From an uncultured Eubacteriales bacterium (GTDB taxonomy: Bacteria > Bacillota > Clostridia > Oscillospirales > Oscillospiraceae): a stretch of 64,000 bases of DNA. The DNA lies in assembly GCA_900555735.1 (NCBI GenBank), contig USMI01000001.1, positions 10,945 to 74,944 on the forward strand, written 5' to 3'. The notes under the pieces are model-generated. The model was not told the origin of the DNA and made no database searches. It was given only the letters and a program-made list of their open reading frames with translations. Positions 1-7,845 of this stretch are shown one piece after another (the stretch's first letter is position 1; every line of letters starts with the position of its first letter). A program made the translations under genes and the position numbers.

Positions 1-99
1 GGGATGTGCCACTACTGCCCCGAGGGTCACACCCACAGCATCGTCAACACCGGCGACACGGAGCTGAAGCTGCTGGGCGTGCTGCCCATCGTCAAATAA
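1..99 (+). CDS. C-terminal end of a cupin-like protein (partial)
   Basis: Only the last 32 codons are in the window, read from base 1 in frame to TAA at 97-99. The residues GMCHYCPEGHTHSIVN followed by alternating hydrophobic residues (LKLLGVLPIV) look like the second half of a small cupin barrel, with Cys/His residues where cupins bind metal. The start, length and substrate lie outside the window, so the family assignment is an inference from the tail alone. Confidence 0.5.
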   Translation, partial: GMCHYCPEGHTHSIVNTGDTELKLLGVLPIVK

Positions 100-137
100 C
101 GTTTTCCGATTTTGCAGAGAGAAAGGAGTCCTGAATC

Positions 138-692
138 ATGCTGGACGCCACCTTGGGATACATTCTTTGCTGCCAGTCCCCCACCCTGTTTCTGGCGGCA
201 CTGTTGCTGCTGCTGTGCTATTTCACCCGCAAAAAGGCCCATCACGCCCGGTCTGTTCTTGACCTGATCCTGTGTATCCTGTGCGCCGCAGGCGGCGTGG
301 TGCTGTATTTCCTCGGCATGGGGAAGGGCTACTTCTCCATCAAGGATTTCTATATGATCCGCACTCCGGCATGGATCGGCATGATCGCGGTGATCGCTGT
401 CGCCGTATGGCTGGTCGTCCGCGGCTTCCTTGCCCTTAACCGCCGCCGGACGGCGGAAAAGGAGGCCAACCGCGCCGCCAATGCCGAGGCCCATCAGCGG
501 GAAGAGGAGGCCAAGGCTGCCGCAAAGCAGCAGGCGGAGCAGGAAAAGGCCGCCAACGCCGCCGCTGTGGCCCACATCAGCGAGGAGGTGGACAGTGCGC
601 TGACACCGGCGGACACACCGGATGCCGCGCCTGCCATGCCTGATCCCGCAGAGCCCATCAGCCTGACGCTGGACGGCGGCGATCAGGCGTAA
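138..692 (+). CDS. Membrane protein with Ala/Glu-rich coiled-coil tail, unknown function
   Basis: This 184-residue protein starts at an ATG behind GAAAGGAG. There are three hydrophobic segments, at about residues 16-31, 47-62 and 77-97. They are followed by a charged cytoplasmic stretch (about 100-145) rich in Ala, Glu, Lys and Gln that should form a coiled coil, and then a Pro/Ala-rich acidic tail. No catalytic motif is visible and I do not recognise a named family. It lies 38 bases behind the cupin gene, so the two may be cotranscribed. The strong hairpin at 708-743 ends the unit. Confidence 0.65.
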   Translation: MLDATLGYILCCQSPTLFLAALLLLLCYFTRKKAHHARSVLDLILCILCAAGGVVLYFLGMGKGYFSIKDFYMIRTPAWIGMIAVIAVAVWLVVRGFLALNRRRTAEKEANRAANAEAHQREEEAKAAAKQQAEQEKAANAAAVAHISEEVDSALTPADTPDAAPAMPDPAEPISLTLDGGDQA

Positions 693-707
693 GCGTACCG
701 ACTTCAC

Positions 708-743
708 AAAGGCGTGTTGCCCCGATAAGGGCAACACGCCTTT
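708..743 (+). terminator. Strong stem-loop, left end of a hairpin-flanked element
   Basis: Two perfect 14-base arms, aaaggcgtgttgcc (708-721) and ggcaacacgccttt (730-743), enclose an 8-base loop. The position just after the stop at 692 fits a terminator, but there is no clear T tract. A near-identical hairpin in the opposite orientation lies at 938-973 (see findings). Confidence 0.6.
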
Positions 744-937
744 CAGCTTGTCAAAAAAGGCTATGCTTTTTTGGCAAAATAAGAATCGCTCCGACCCGCG
801 CTTTTCCTCCCATAAATGGGCGAAAAAACACTCTCTCCGCGCAAAGAATTTTTTGCCACGCACATGTCGCGGCAAAAATGATCCAATCTGTTCGCCGCCA
901 TAGCGGGCGGCGAATTCTGCGAAGCTTTTGACAGTCT

Positions 938-973
938 CAAAGATGTGTTGCTCTTATCGGGGCAACGCATCTT
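938..973 (+). terminator. Second stem-loop, inverted partner of the 708-743 hairpin
   Basis: Arms aaagatgtgttgc and gcaacgcatcttt pair with one wobble or mismatch and are followed by gttttctt. It sits 48 bases upstream of the terminase start, so it could block read-through into that gene. Confidence 0.5.
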
Positions 974-1020
974 TGTTTTCTTCCTATAACAAGAACAACT
1001 ACCGTAAGGAGGCTATTCAT

Positions 1021-2391
1021 ATGCAAGACTCACCGGTCACGCTGCATATCCCCTATCCCAATGAAAAGCAACAGCGGTTTCTGGAATGCCGCAAAAAGTA
1101 CGTCGCCTTTGGCGGAGCGCGCGGCGGCGGCAAAAGCTGGGCCGTGCGCACCAAGGCCAAGCTGCTGGCCCTGCGCTATCCCGGCATCCGGCTGCTGATC
1201 GTGCGGCGCACCTATCAGGAGCTGGAGAGCAACCACATCCGCCAGCTGCGCGCCGAGCTCCACGGCGCGGCACAGTACAAGGCCACCGACCGCACTTTCA
1301 CCTTTGCCAACGGCTCCACGCTGGAGTTTGGCTACTGCGCCAGCGACGGCGACATGGACCGCTATCAGGGCGCGGAGTACGACGTGATCTTTCTGGACGA
1401 ATGTACCCAGCTGCGGGAGCAGTGGATGCGGCAGTTTGCCGCGTGTCTTCGCGGCGTCAACGACTTCCCCAAACGCATCTACTACACCTGCAACCCCGGC
1501 GGCCCCGGCCACAGCTACATCAAGCGTCTGTTCATCGACCGGCGGTTCGAGCCGGGCGAAAATCCCGACGACTATGAATTCATTCCCGCCCGGGTCACCG
1601 ACAACAAGGCGCTGCTGGCGGCACAGCCGGAGTATCTCCGGCAGCTGGAGGCTCTGCCCCGGCGGCTGCGGCTGGCGTGGCTGGAGGGCAGATGGGACAT
1701 CTTTCAGGGGCAGGTGTTCAGCGAATTCACCGACGATCCTGACCATTATGCCGACCGGCGGTTCACCCATGTGCTGCCTGCCTTCGATATTCCCAGAGAA
1801 TGGCGGGTGTACCGCAGTTACGACTTCGGCTATGCCAAGCCCTTCTCCTGCGGCTGGTGGGCGGTGGATCACGACGGCGTGATCTATCGTATTCTGGAAC
1901 TGTACGGCTGCACCTCCACACCCAACGAGGGCGTGCTGTGGACGCCGGACAGGCAGTTTTCGGAGATCCGCCGCATCGAGAGTGAGCATCCCTATCTCAA
2001 GGGCCGGGACATCTCCGGCGTGGCCGACCCGGCCATCTGGGACGCCAGCCGGGGTGAGAGCGTCTACGAAACGGCCCTGAAGCACCGCATTTTCTTCCAG
2101 CGGGGCGACAACCGCCGCATTGCCGGGTGGATGCAGCTGCACTACCGGCTGGCCTTCGACAGAGAGGGCTATCCCGGCATGTATGTGTTCGACACCTGCA
2201 AGGGCTTTCTGCGGACAGTCCCGGCGCTGCTGTACAGCAAGACCGCGCCGGAGGACGTGGACACGGCGCAGGAGGATCACATTGCCGACGAGACCCGGTA
2301 TTTCTGCATGTCGCGGCCCATCGCGCCCCGGCGGATGGAGCCTGCGGGCCGCCCGCAGGACGATCCGCTGAATATGCGGAAGTCGGTATAA
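1021..2391 (+). CDS. Phage-type terminase large subunit, solitary
   Basis: The protein has 456 residues and is the DNA-packaging ATPase/nuclease of tailed phages (Terminase_6/XtmB-like architecture). Residues 31-39 are a Walker A (GGARGGGKS), residues about 121-128 a Walker B (DVIFLDEC), and the coupling region follows. The nuclease half shows YDFGYAKPF near residue 267 and GVADPAIWD near 333, the acidic positions expected for an RNase-H-like nuclease. I chose the ATG at 1021 because GTAAGGAGG lies 9-14 bases before it; the longer frame back to 928 would run through a hairpin. The gene looks intact, yet no small subunit, portal, capsid or other phage gene flanks it. It may be a prophage relic or a domesticated gene. 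Confidence 0.88.
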   Translation: MQDSPVTLHIPYPNEKQQRFLECRKKYVAFGGARGGGKSWAVRTKAKLLALRYPGIRLLIVRRTYQELESNHIRQLRAELHGAAQYKATDRTFTFANGSTLEFGYCASDGDMDRYQGAEYDVIFLDECTQLREQWMRQFAACLRGVNDFPKRIYYTCNPGGPGHSYIKRLFIDRRFEPGENPDDYEFIPARVTDNKALLAAQPEYLRQLEALPRRLRLAWLEGRWDIFQGQVFSEFTDDPDHYADRRFTHVLPAFDIPREWRVYRSYDFGYAKPFSCGWWAVDHDGVIYRILELYGCTSTPNEGVLWTPDRQFSEIRRIESEHPYLKGRDISGVADPAIWDASRGESVYETALKHRIFFQRGDNRRIAGWMQLHYRLAFDREGYPGMYVFDTCKGFLRTVPALLYSKTAPEDVDTAQEDHIADETRYFCMSRPIAPRRMEPAGRPQDDPLNMRKSV

Positions 2392-2394
2392 GGG

Positions 2395-2423
2395 AACGGA
2401 GGCGGGCTTGCCCTCCTCCGTTT
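2395..2423. terminator. Bidirectional terminator between converging genes
   Basis: aacggag pairs with ctccgtt around a short loop, between the end of the terminase (2391) and the end of the minus-strand nucleotidyltransferase (2440). T-rich sequence follows on the plus strand. Confidence 0.5.
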
Positions 2424-2439
2424 GCTTATGTTTGCAGGC

Positions 2440-3357
2440 TCACGCCAGCTTGTCGGGATATATGCCCTCGTCATGGAGCTTTTGCAGCGCCGCCGCCACA
2501 CGGGGCCGGTCCTCGTGATAGGTCATGCCGAACCACTGGTCGGCGGAATGGAGTACGGAAACCGTCAGCTGTCCCTTATCCATCATGTCGCCCACCATGG
2601 CAGGCAGCAGGCACTCCGCCTTGGGATCGTCGCCCACATGGCGGAGGAAGTCGTGGAAATACTGCTCCATATGTTCATAGATGGCAGGGGAAAAGCCCCA
2701 GAAATTCATGGATACCACGCTGTCGCCGTCCAGCTCCCGGCGAACGCCGTCCGCCATGTCGGCAATGCTGCCGTCGGGGAACTGCTGGATCTTCATGGTC
2801 TCGCGGATATCGGTCAGCTTGCCGTCCGCCGTGTGGCATACGCCGCGGGTGACGGTGCCGTATTTGCTGACGGTGTTCTTCAGAAGATAGCCCACCATGA
2901 CGGCCTTCCCCTGCTCCGGCAGGGTCTGGAGCGCCTCGTACATGGTGCGGTAGGCGTCCACGCCGTAATAGTCATCGGCATTGATGACACAGAACGGTTC
3001 ATGGACAAAGGGACGGGTACACAGCACCGCGTGGGTGGTGCCGAAGGGCTTGGTGCGCCCTTCCGGAATATGATAAAAGTCCGGCACGGAGTCAAAGGTC
3101 TGCTCGGCATAGCAGAACTCCACCTTGCGGCCGTCAGGCGTACACAGGGTATCCAGTGCCTCGCCCGCCAGACGGTGGATCAGGTCGCGGATCTCCGGCT
3201 TGATGACAAACACCACCTTGTCGAAACCGGCGCGGGCCGCGTCATAGATGCCGTAGTTCATCAGGATCTCGCCGTGAGGGCCAACGCCGTCCACCTGCTT
3301 GTTGCCGCCATAACGGGAGCCCATACCGGCTGCCATGATCACCAGTGTTGCATGCAT
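2440..3357 (-). CDS. Sugar-phosphate nucleotidyltransferase family protein
   Basis: This is a 305-residue cytoplasmic protein of the NTP_transferase superfamily, which activates sugar phosphates or similar molecules with an NTP. The N-terminus carries the nucleotide-binding signature (VIMAAGMGSRYGGNKQ, residues about 5-20), and a central INADDYYG (about residue 130) supplies metal-binding acidic residues. The start at 3357 is preceded by AGGAGGAAAAGGA; a longer frame begins at 3378 but lacks this site. The gene stands alone between converging and diverging neighbours, so its substrate (choline phosphate, a hexose-1-phosphate or another) cannot be told from context. Confidence 0.82.
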   Translation of the reverse strand: MHATLVIMAAGMGSRYGGNKQVDGVGPHGEILMNYGIYDAARAGFDKVVFVIKPEIRDLIHRLAGEALDTLCTPDGRKVEFCYAEQTFDSVPDFYHIPEGRTKPFGTTHAVLCTRPFVHEPFCVINADDYYGVDAYRTMYEALQTLPEQGKAVMVGYLLKNTVSKYGTVTRGVCHTADGKLTDIRETMKIQQFPDGSIADMADGVRRELDGDSVVSMNFWGFSPAIYEHMEQYFHDFLRHVGDDPKAECLLPAMVGDMMDKGQLTVSVLHSADQWFGMTYHEDRPRVAAALQKLHDEGIYPDKLA

Positions 3358-3491
3358 TTCCTTTTCCTCCTGCTGCAAAAAATGTTCCGTCTACATGATA
3401 CCACGTTTCCCCAAAAAGGGCAACCGCCTTTTCTCCTTAAAAATTTTCAGGAAACTTGTATTTTTCTCTGGATTTCAGGAGACCGCTCCCG

Positions 3492-3497
3492 TATAAT
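3492..3497 (+). promoter_or_regulatory. Possible -10 box for the DMT exporter gene
   Basis: TATAAT at 3492-3497 lies 39 bases before the start codon at 3536. No good -35 hexamer sits 16-18 bases upstream, so the promoter call is weak. Confidence 0.35.
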
Positions 3498-3535
3498 AGA
3501 TATATTGCGAAAAATTTTGGCAGGAGGCGTTTCCT

Positions 3536-4429
3536 ATGGAAAAGTCAAAAGTGATGGGTCATATTTTTGCCATCATCACCATACTGGTATGGGGCAGCTG
3601 CTTTGTGCTGACCAAGAATCTGCTGGTGTATTTTACCCCCATCCAGATCATCCCGCTGCGGATGGGGCTGGCGTACATCACGCTGTGGATCCTGCGGCCC
3701 AAGACCATGAAGCTGCCGTGGAAGGATGAGCTGATGTTCATTCTCATCGGCATCACCGGCGGAAGCTTCTACTTCTATCTGCAAAATACGGCGCTGGATC
3801 ACACCTACGCCGCCAACGTCAGTATTCTGGTGGCTATGAGTCCCATTCTGACGGTGCTACTGGCGCAGCTGTTCAGCCGCAGCAACGAGCGGCTGGGCAA
3901 GTATGTGTACATCGGCGCGGTCATCGCCATCGCCGGCGTGGTGCTGGTGGTGCTGAACGGCCAGATGTCCTTCCACCTCAGCCCCATAGGCGATCTGCTG
4001 GCTCTGGCGGCGGCGCTGATGTGGGCGGTATACTCCATCCTCATCAAGAAATACACCGAGCAGTACGATAACTTCATCGTCACCCGCCGGGTATTCCTGT
4101 GGGCGTTCCTGACCGCCGTGCCCCTGATGCTGCTGACCGACGGCATGCCCGTTCTAACGCCGCTGTTCACCGATGTGAAGGTGCTCATCAGCTGGCTGTT
4201 CCTGGGCGTGATGGGCAACGCGGTATGCTTCGCCATCTGGAACATCGCCTTCAAGGCGCTGGGCGTGGTGGTCACCAACAACTACCTGTACGCCTCCCCC
4301 TTTGTGACGGTGTTCGTGGGCTGGCTGCTGCTGGACGAGCCCATCTCCGTCATGAGCATCATCGGCGCGGTGCTCATTACCGTGGGTGTCATCTTCGCCT
4401 ACAAGGGGGACAAGCCGAAGGCAGAATAA
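3536..4429 (+). CDS. EamA/DMT-family transporter
   Basis: The 297-residue integral membrane protein has about ten hydrophobic helices arranged as two EamA repeats (roughly residues 8-137 and 148-285). This fits the drug/metabolite exporter family, whose members move amino acids, nucleosides or small metabolites across the cytoplasmic membrane. The start is preceded by GGCAGGAGGCG. The C-terminus ends in a short lysine-rich cytoplasmic tail (YKGDKPKAE). The gene is monocistronic with its own -10-like box. Substrate unknown. Confidence 0.88.
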   Translation: MEKSKVMGHIFAIITILVWGSCFVLTKNLLVYFTPIQIIPLRMGLAYITLWILRPKTMKLPWKDELMFILIGITGGSFYFYLQNTALDHTYAANVSILVAMSPILTVLLAQLFSRSNERLGKYVYIGAVIAIAGVVLVVLNGQMSFHLSPIGDLLALAAALMWAVYSILIKKYTEQYDNFIVTRRVFLWAFLTAVPLMLLTDGMPVLTPLFTDVKVLISWLFLGVMGNAVCFAIWNIAFKALGVVVTNNYLYASPFVTVFVGWLLLDEPISVMSIIGAVLITVGVIFAYKGDKPKAE

Positions 4430-4504
4430 GGGGCAACAGACGGTTGCTTGTCAGATCTCACCGCACATGGTAAGATATCCTTAATGATTTAAGGAGGCGG
4501 TCAA

Positions 4505-4945
4505 ATGGAGACGAAAGAGATCATTCAGGCACTGCGGACGAAGCAGGGCCTATCCCAGAACGAGCTGGCGGAGCGGGTGCATGTGACCCGTCAGGCGGTG
4601 TCCCGCTGGGAAAACGGCGAGACCATGCCCAATGTGGAGACGCTGAAGCTGCTGTCGAAGGTGCTGGACGCATCCATCAATACGCTGCTGGGGTCGCCCC
4701 GGACGCTGGTGTGCCAGTGCTGCGGGATGCCGCTGGACGACACCACCCTCAGCCGCGAGACGGACGGCACATTCAATGAGGACTACTGCAAGTGGTGCTA
4801 TACCTGCGGGCGGTTTACCTATGCCGACAAGGCATCGCTGCTGGACTTTCTGGTGGCCCATATGCCCAATCCGGACGGTACGGCGGAGGATGTGCGCCGC
4901 ACACAGTTCGACGGCTATCTGTCCACGCTGAAGCATTGGAAATAA
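4505..4945 (+). CDS. HTH (XRE) regulator with C-terminal zinc-ribbon domain
   Basis: Residues 1-62 of this 146-residue protein form a Cro/CI-type helix-turn-helix (LRTKQGLSQNELAERVHVTRQAVSRWENG). The rest is a putative zinc-ribbon domain with Cys pairs CQCCGMPL and CKWCYTCG followed by an aromatic helix. This architecture is common in Firmicutes, where it is annotated as a HTH regulator with zinc ribbon, target unknown. The start follows TTAAGGAGGCGGTCAA. It ends at a bidirectional terminator. Confidence 0.85.
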   Translation: METKEIIQALRTKQGLSQNELAERVHVTRQAVSRWENGETMPNVETLKLLSKVLDASINTLLGSPRTLVCQCCGMPLDDTTLSRETDGTFNEDYCKWCYTCGRFTYADKASLLDFLVAHMPNPDGTAEDVRRTQFDGYLSTLKHWK

Positions 4946-4947
4946 GC

Positions 4948-4987
4948 AAAAATAACCCGTATGACCGCGGTCATACGGGTTATTTTT
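4948..4987. terminator. Bidirectional terminator
   Basis: A perfect palindrome: aaaaataacccgtatgacc is mirrored by its complement, with A and T runs on the two flanks. It separates the converging genes ending at 4945 (+) and 4986 (-). The stop codon of the minus-strand gene lies inside the right flank. Confidence 0.9.
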
Positions 4988-5843
4988 ACAGCTTGATATC
5001 GCAGGACATGCTCATGACGGCGCTGCCGCCGATGCGGACATTCACTGTGCCGCCCTCGTCATAAAGACGGCTGCGGATCACGGAGGGCCGGCGCATATGC
5101 TCACCCTGCAGGAAGGTGTTCTCCTCCAGCGGGCGCACCATGCCGTGCAGGTACAGGTAATAGGTCAGCGCGCCGTTGCTGGTGCCGGTGGCGCACTCCT
5201 CCGGAATGTCGTACAGGGGCGCGTAGTTACTGCAATATGCGGTGCAGGCATCGCCGCCGGGGCAGAACATGTGGACGCCGGTAACATCATAGCGGCGGGA
5301 CAGCTCCGTGACCGCCGCCTCGTTCTGCACGGCACGCATCAGGGTATCGTGATCCCGGACAGGTATCATGATATCCGCAAGGCCGGTGGAGACGATCCAC
5401 GGCTCCAAGCCCTCCGGGCGATCGTCCGTTGTCAGACCGTAGGCGGCGTACAGCTCCGACCATTCCTCCGCTGTCAGCTTCCGGATCAGCTGCGGCGGCG
5501 CCATGTCCATCCACACCGTGCCGCCGGAGACCTCAATATTCAGGTCAGCCGCCTTGGTGTGGGCGATACGGCTGCCGTCGCCGATCAGCCCCTCCTGCCG
5601 CAGCAGGGCGAAGGAGGCCACGGTGGCATGGCCGCACAGGTCCACCTCCCCGGCGGGGGTAAAGTACCGCAGCGTTACGCTGCCGTCACCGTTCACGGCG
5701 ACAAAAGCAGTCTCGGAGTGCTTGAACTCCGCGGCGATCTGCTGCATGACCGCATCCTCCAACGGATGATCCGGCAGGGCCACGCCCGCCTGATTGCCGC
5801 CGAACACACGGTCTGAAAAGGCATCCATCACATAGGCTCTCAT
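4986..5843 (-). CDS. PhzF-family isomerase/epimerase-like protein
   Basis: This 285-residue protein belongs to the PhzF family, which has the fold of diaminopimelate epimerase; the phenazine enzyme PhzF isomerises a dihydroxyanthranilate intermediate. Family signs are the N-terminal VMDAFSDRVFGGNQAGVAL, then SETAFV with the conserved active-site glutamate, RYFTPAGEVDLCGHAT near residue 60, and the C-terminal ATGTSNGALTYYL. Most family members outside phenazine clusters have no known substrate. It begins 15 bases after the Na/Pi cotransporter gene on the same strand, and its AAGGAGGCG site touches the upstream stop, so the two are probably one transcript. Confidence 0.88.
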   Translation of the reverse strand: MRAYVMDAFSDRVFGGNQAGVALPDHPLEDAVMQQIAAEFKHSETAFVAVNGDGSVTLRYFTPAGEVDLCGHATVASFALLRQEGLIGDGSRIAHTKAADLNIEVSGGTVWMDMAPPQLIRKLTAEEWSELYAAYGLTTDDRPEGLEPWIVSTGLADIMIPVRDHDTLMRAVQNEAAVTELSRRYDVTGVHMFCPGGDACTAYCSNYAPLYDIPEECATGTSNGALTYYLYLHGMVRPLEENTFLQGEHMRRPSVIRSRLYDEGGTVNVRIGGSAVMSMSCDIKL

Positions 5844-5858
5844 CGGGAAAGCGCCTCC

Positions 5859-7616
5859 TTAAAAGGTGTATTTCTTCTTATATTCGTCGTAGTACCGGGC
5901 AAAGGATGCATCCTTCAGGGCCTTGACGCTGTTGAGATATTCGTGGGTATCGAAGCTGTCGCTCTCCACCTCGATGACGGCCACGGCGATGTTGGAGCAA
6001 TGGTCTGCCACGCGCTCGTAGTTGGTCAGCAGGTCGTTGAATACGAAGCCCTGATTCAGCGTGCAGACGCCCTGCTGGAGACGATCCACATGGTGGGACT
6101 TCATCTCATCGCACAGGCCGTCGATGATCTCCTCCAGCGGCTCCACCCGGGCGGCCAGCTGCAGATCGCCGCTGGTAAACGCCTCGATGGAAATACCGAG
6201 GATCTCCGTCACCGCGCCCTCCAGCACCTGAAGCTCATGGAGGGCGCTATCGGAAAACACGATCTTCTTCTCGTCGATCTCCTGACAGACATCGGCCACG
6301 TTGCAGGCGTGGTCGGAGATACGCTCGAAGTCGGAAATGGTGTGGAGGTATTTGGCCACCTCCTCCGTCTGGGCCGGGGACAGAGAGCGGGCCGTCAGCT
6401 TCATGAGATAGGTGCCCAGCTTGTCCTCGTAGCGGTCGATCAGCTGCTCGGACTCGTCCACCATCTCATAGCCCCGGTTGCTGTATTCACCCCGCAGGGC
6501 CATGGCACGCAGCAGGTTGTCCTTCGCCTTTTCCGCCATGGAATCGGTCACCAGACGGCTCTGCTCGATGGCCAGCGCCGGGTGCTGGAGGAAGCGCTCC
6601 TCCAGACGGTCCATATCGTGCTGAGACAGCAGCTCGTCTCCCTTGTCGGAGATCAGCCAGACCACCAGTTTTTCCAGCAGCGGAATGACGGGGGTCAGCA
6701 CCACCACGGTGGCCAGACGGAACAGGGTGTTCATCAGCGCCACGGTGACGGTGGTCATGACGACGGACAGGAAGGTAAAATGGAAGATGGCATTGGTGGC
6801 GTAGAACAGTGTGGCCCAGATGACCACGCCCAGCACGTCGATGAGCAGGTACACAAAGGCGGTGCGCTTGCCGCTGATGTTAGCGCCCAGCGCCGACAGC
6901 AGCACGGGGACCGCCGCGCCGATGGCAATGCCCATGGTGATGGGCAGCGCGATCTCGAAGGTGATGGCGCCGGTGCCGGCCAGCACCTGCAGGATACCCA
7001 CGGCGGCGCTGGCGCTTTGCAGGATGCTGGTAAAGGCAAGGCCCACCAGAATACCCAGAATAGGGTTGGAGAACTTGGTGAGGATATCAATGAAGGCTTC
7101 GCTCTCCTTCAGGGGAGCCACCGCGCCGGACATGGCGGTCATGCCGTACATCAGCACGGCGAAGCCCAGCAGGATGTTGCCCAGATGCTTGCGGTTAGGC
7201 TTGCCCTTCACCATCCGCAACAGGATGCCCACGATGGCAAACAGACCCGTCAGCGTGGCGGTGGACAGCAGGTCCACCCAGCCGCTGCCGCCGGAGAGAC
7301 TGTTCAGGCACAGGATCCAGCCGGTGACGCTGGTGCCCAAAATCGCGCCCATGATAACGCCGATGGCCTGCCGCACCTTCATCATGCCGGAGTTGACGAA
7401 GCCCACCACCATCACGGAGGTGGCGGAGGAGGACTGGATCACGGCGGTAACGCCGGTGCCCAGCAGCACGCCCTTCAGCGGCGTGCCCGACAGCTTATAG
7501 AGCACCAGCTCCAGCTTGCTGCCGGCCACCTTCTTCAGATTATCTCCCATAACGGCCATGCCGTACAGGAACAGCGCGATACCGCCCAGCAGCGATATGA
7601 CGTCCGCAATGCCCAT
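5859..7616 (-). CDS. Na+/phosphate cotransporter family protein with PhoU-like tail
   Basis: The protein has 585 residues. The N-terminal part (about residues 1-310) has two inverted Na_Pi_cotrans repeats with the QSSSATSVMVVGFVN and LQSASAAVG signatures. The C-terminal 200 residues are helical and PhoU-like, with many Glu/Asp positions. It should import phosphate with sodium; the PhoU part probably senses or limits uptake. I set the start at 7616 (MGIADVISLLGGIALFLYGM) because GGGGGAG lies 7 bases upstream. A longer frame to 7673 overlaps the promoter. No pho regulator is adjacent. Confidence 0.88.
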   Translation of the reverse strand: MGIADVISLLGGIALFLYGMAVMGDNLKKVAGSKLELVLYKLSGTPLKGVLLGTGVTAVIQSSSATSVMVVGFVNSGMMKVRQAIGVIMGAILGTSVTGWILCLNSLSGGSGWVDLLSTATLTGLFAIVGILLRMVKGKPNRKHLGNILLGFAVLMYGMTAMSGAVAPLKESEAFIDILTKFSNPILGILVGLAFTSILQSASAAVGILQVLAGTGAITFEIALPITMGIAIGAAVPVLLSALGANISGKRTAFVYLLIDVLGVVIWATLFYATNAIFHFTFLSVVMTTVTVALMNTLFRLATVVVLTPVIPLLEKLVVWLISDKGDELLSQHDMDRLEERFLQHPALAIEQSRLVTDSMAEKAKDNLLRAMALRGEYSNRGYEMVDESEQLIDRYEDKLGTYLMKLTARSLSPAQTEEVAKYLHTISDFERISDHACNVADVCQEIDEKKIVFSDSALHELQVLEGAVTEILGISIEAFTSGDLQLAARVEPLEEIIDGLCDEMKSHHVDRLQQGVCTLNQGFVFNDLLTNYERVADHCSNIAVAVIEVESDSFDTHEYLNSVKALKDASFARYYDEYKKKYTF

Positions 7617-7664
7617 GCCCAAACTCCCCCATGCTAACCATAATGAATTCTCATATACACCGTC

Positions 7665-7693
7665 AGTATACATGACAGCCGCCTGTTTGACAA
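7665..7693 (-). promoter_or_regulatory. Promoter of the Na/Pi-phzF unit
   Basis: Read on the minus strand: TTGTCA (7693-7688), 17 bases, TATACT (7670-7665). The start codon follows 48 bases later. Confidence 0.65.
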
Positions 7694-7762
7694 GCTTTGT
7701 TATTTTTTCTACATAGATTTCCGTCCGTTTTTAATATTGTATCTCCTTAACAGAAAACGTAT

Positions 7763-7791
7763 TTGACAACGCTTCAAATTTTCGTTAAAAT
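7763..7791 (+). promoter_or_regulatory. Promoter of the first MATE gene
   Basis: TTGACA (7763-7768), 17 bases, TAAAAT (7786-7791), pointing to the start at 7846. It diverges from the Na/Pi promoter. Confidence 0.7.
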
Positions 7792-7845
7792 AGAACAAAT
7801 ACCCCTTTGCAAGCTGAGGGAGGAAAGTGAGGAGTACTATCTAAA

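Larger units (their letters stand above)
708..973. repeat. 266-bp non-coding element with inverted hairpin ends (MITE-like)
   Basis: This stretch between the coiled-coil gene and the terminase holds no convincing gene. Its two ends are inverted copies: the hairpin at 938-973 matches the reverse complement of the hairpin at 708-743 with only a few changes. The similarity continues inward (cttgtcaaaaaaggc against the reverse complement of gcgaagcttttgacag). The interior contains further palindromic words, such as ttttgccacg/cgcggcaaaa near 852-876 and gccgccatagcgggcggc near 893-910. This is the architecture of a small non-autonomous mobile or REP-like intergenic repeat. No transposase is nearby. 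Confidence 0.5.

Noticed and set aside
1030..2280. Long minus-strand open frame across the terminase gene
   Set aside because: It is a mirror of the G+C-rich codon bias of the real gene; its residues show no family motif, it lacks a ribosome site, and Walker and nuclease motifs are on the plus strand.
5943..7637. Plus-strand frame opposite the Na/Pi cotransporter
   Set aside because: Extreme His/Gln/Gly bias and no family signal; the transporter signatures are on the minus strand.
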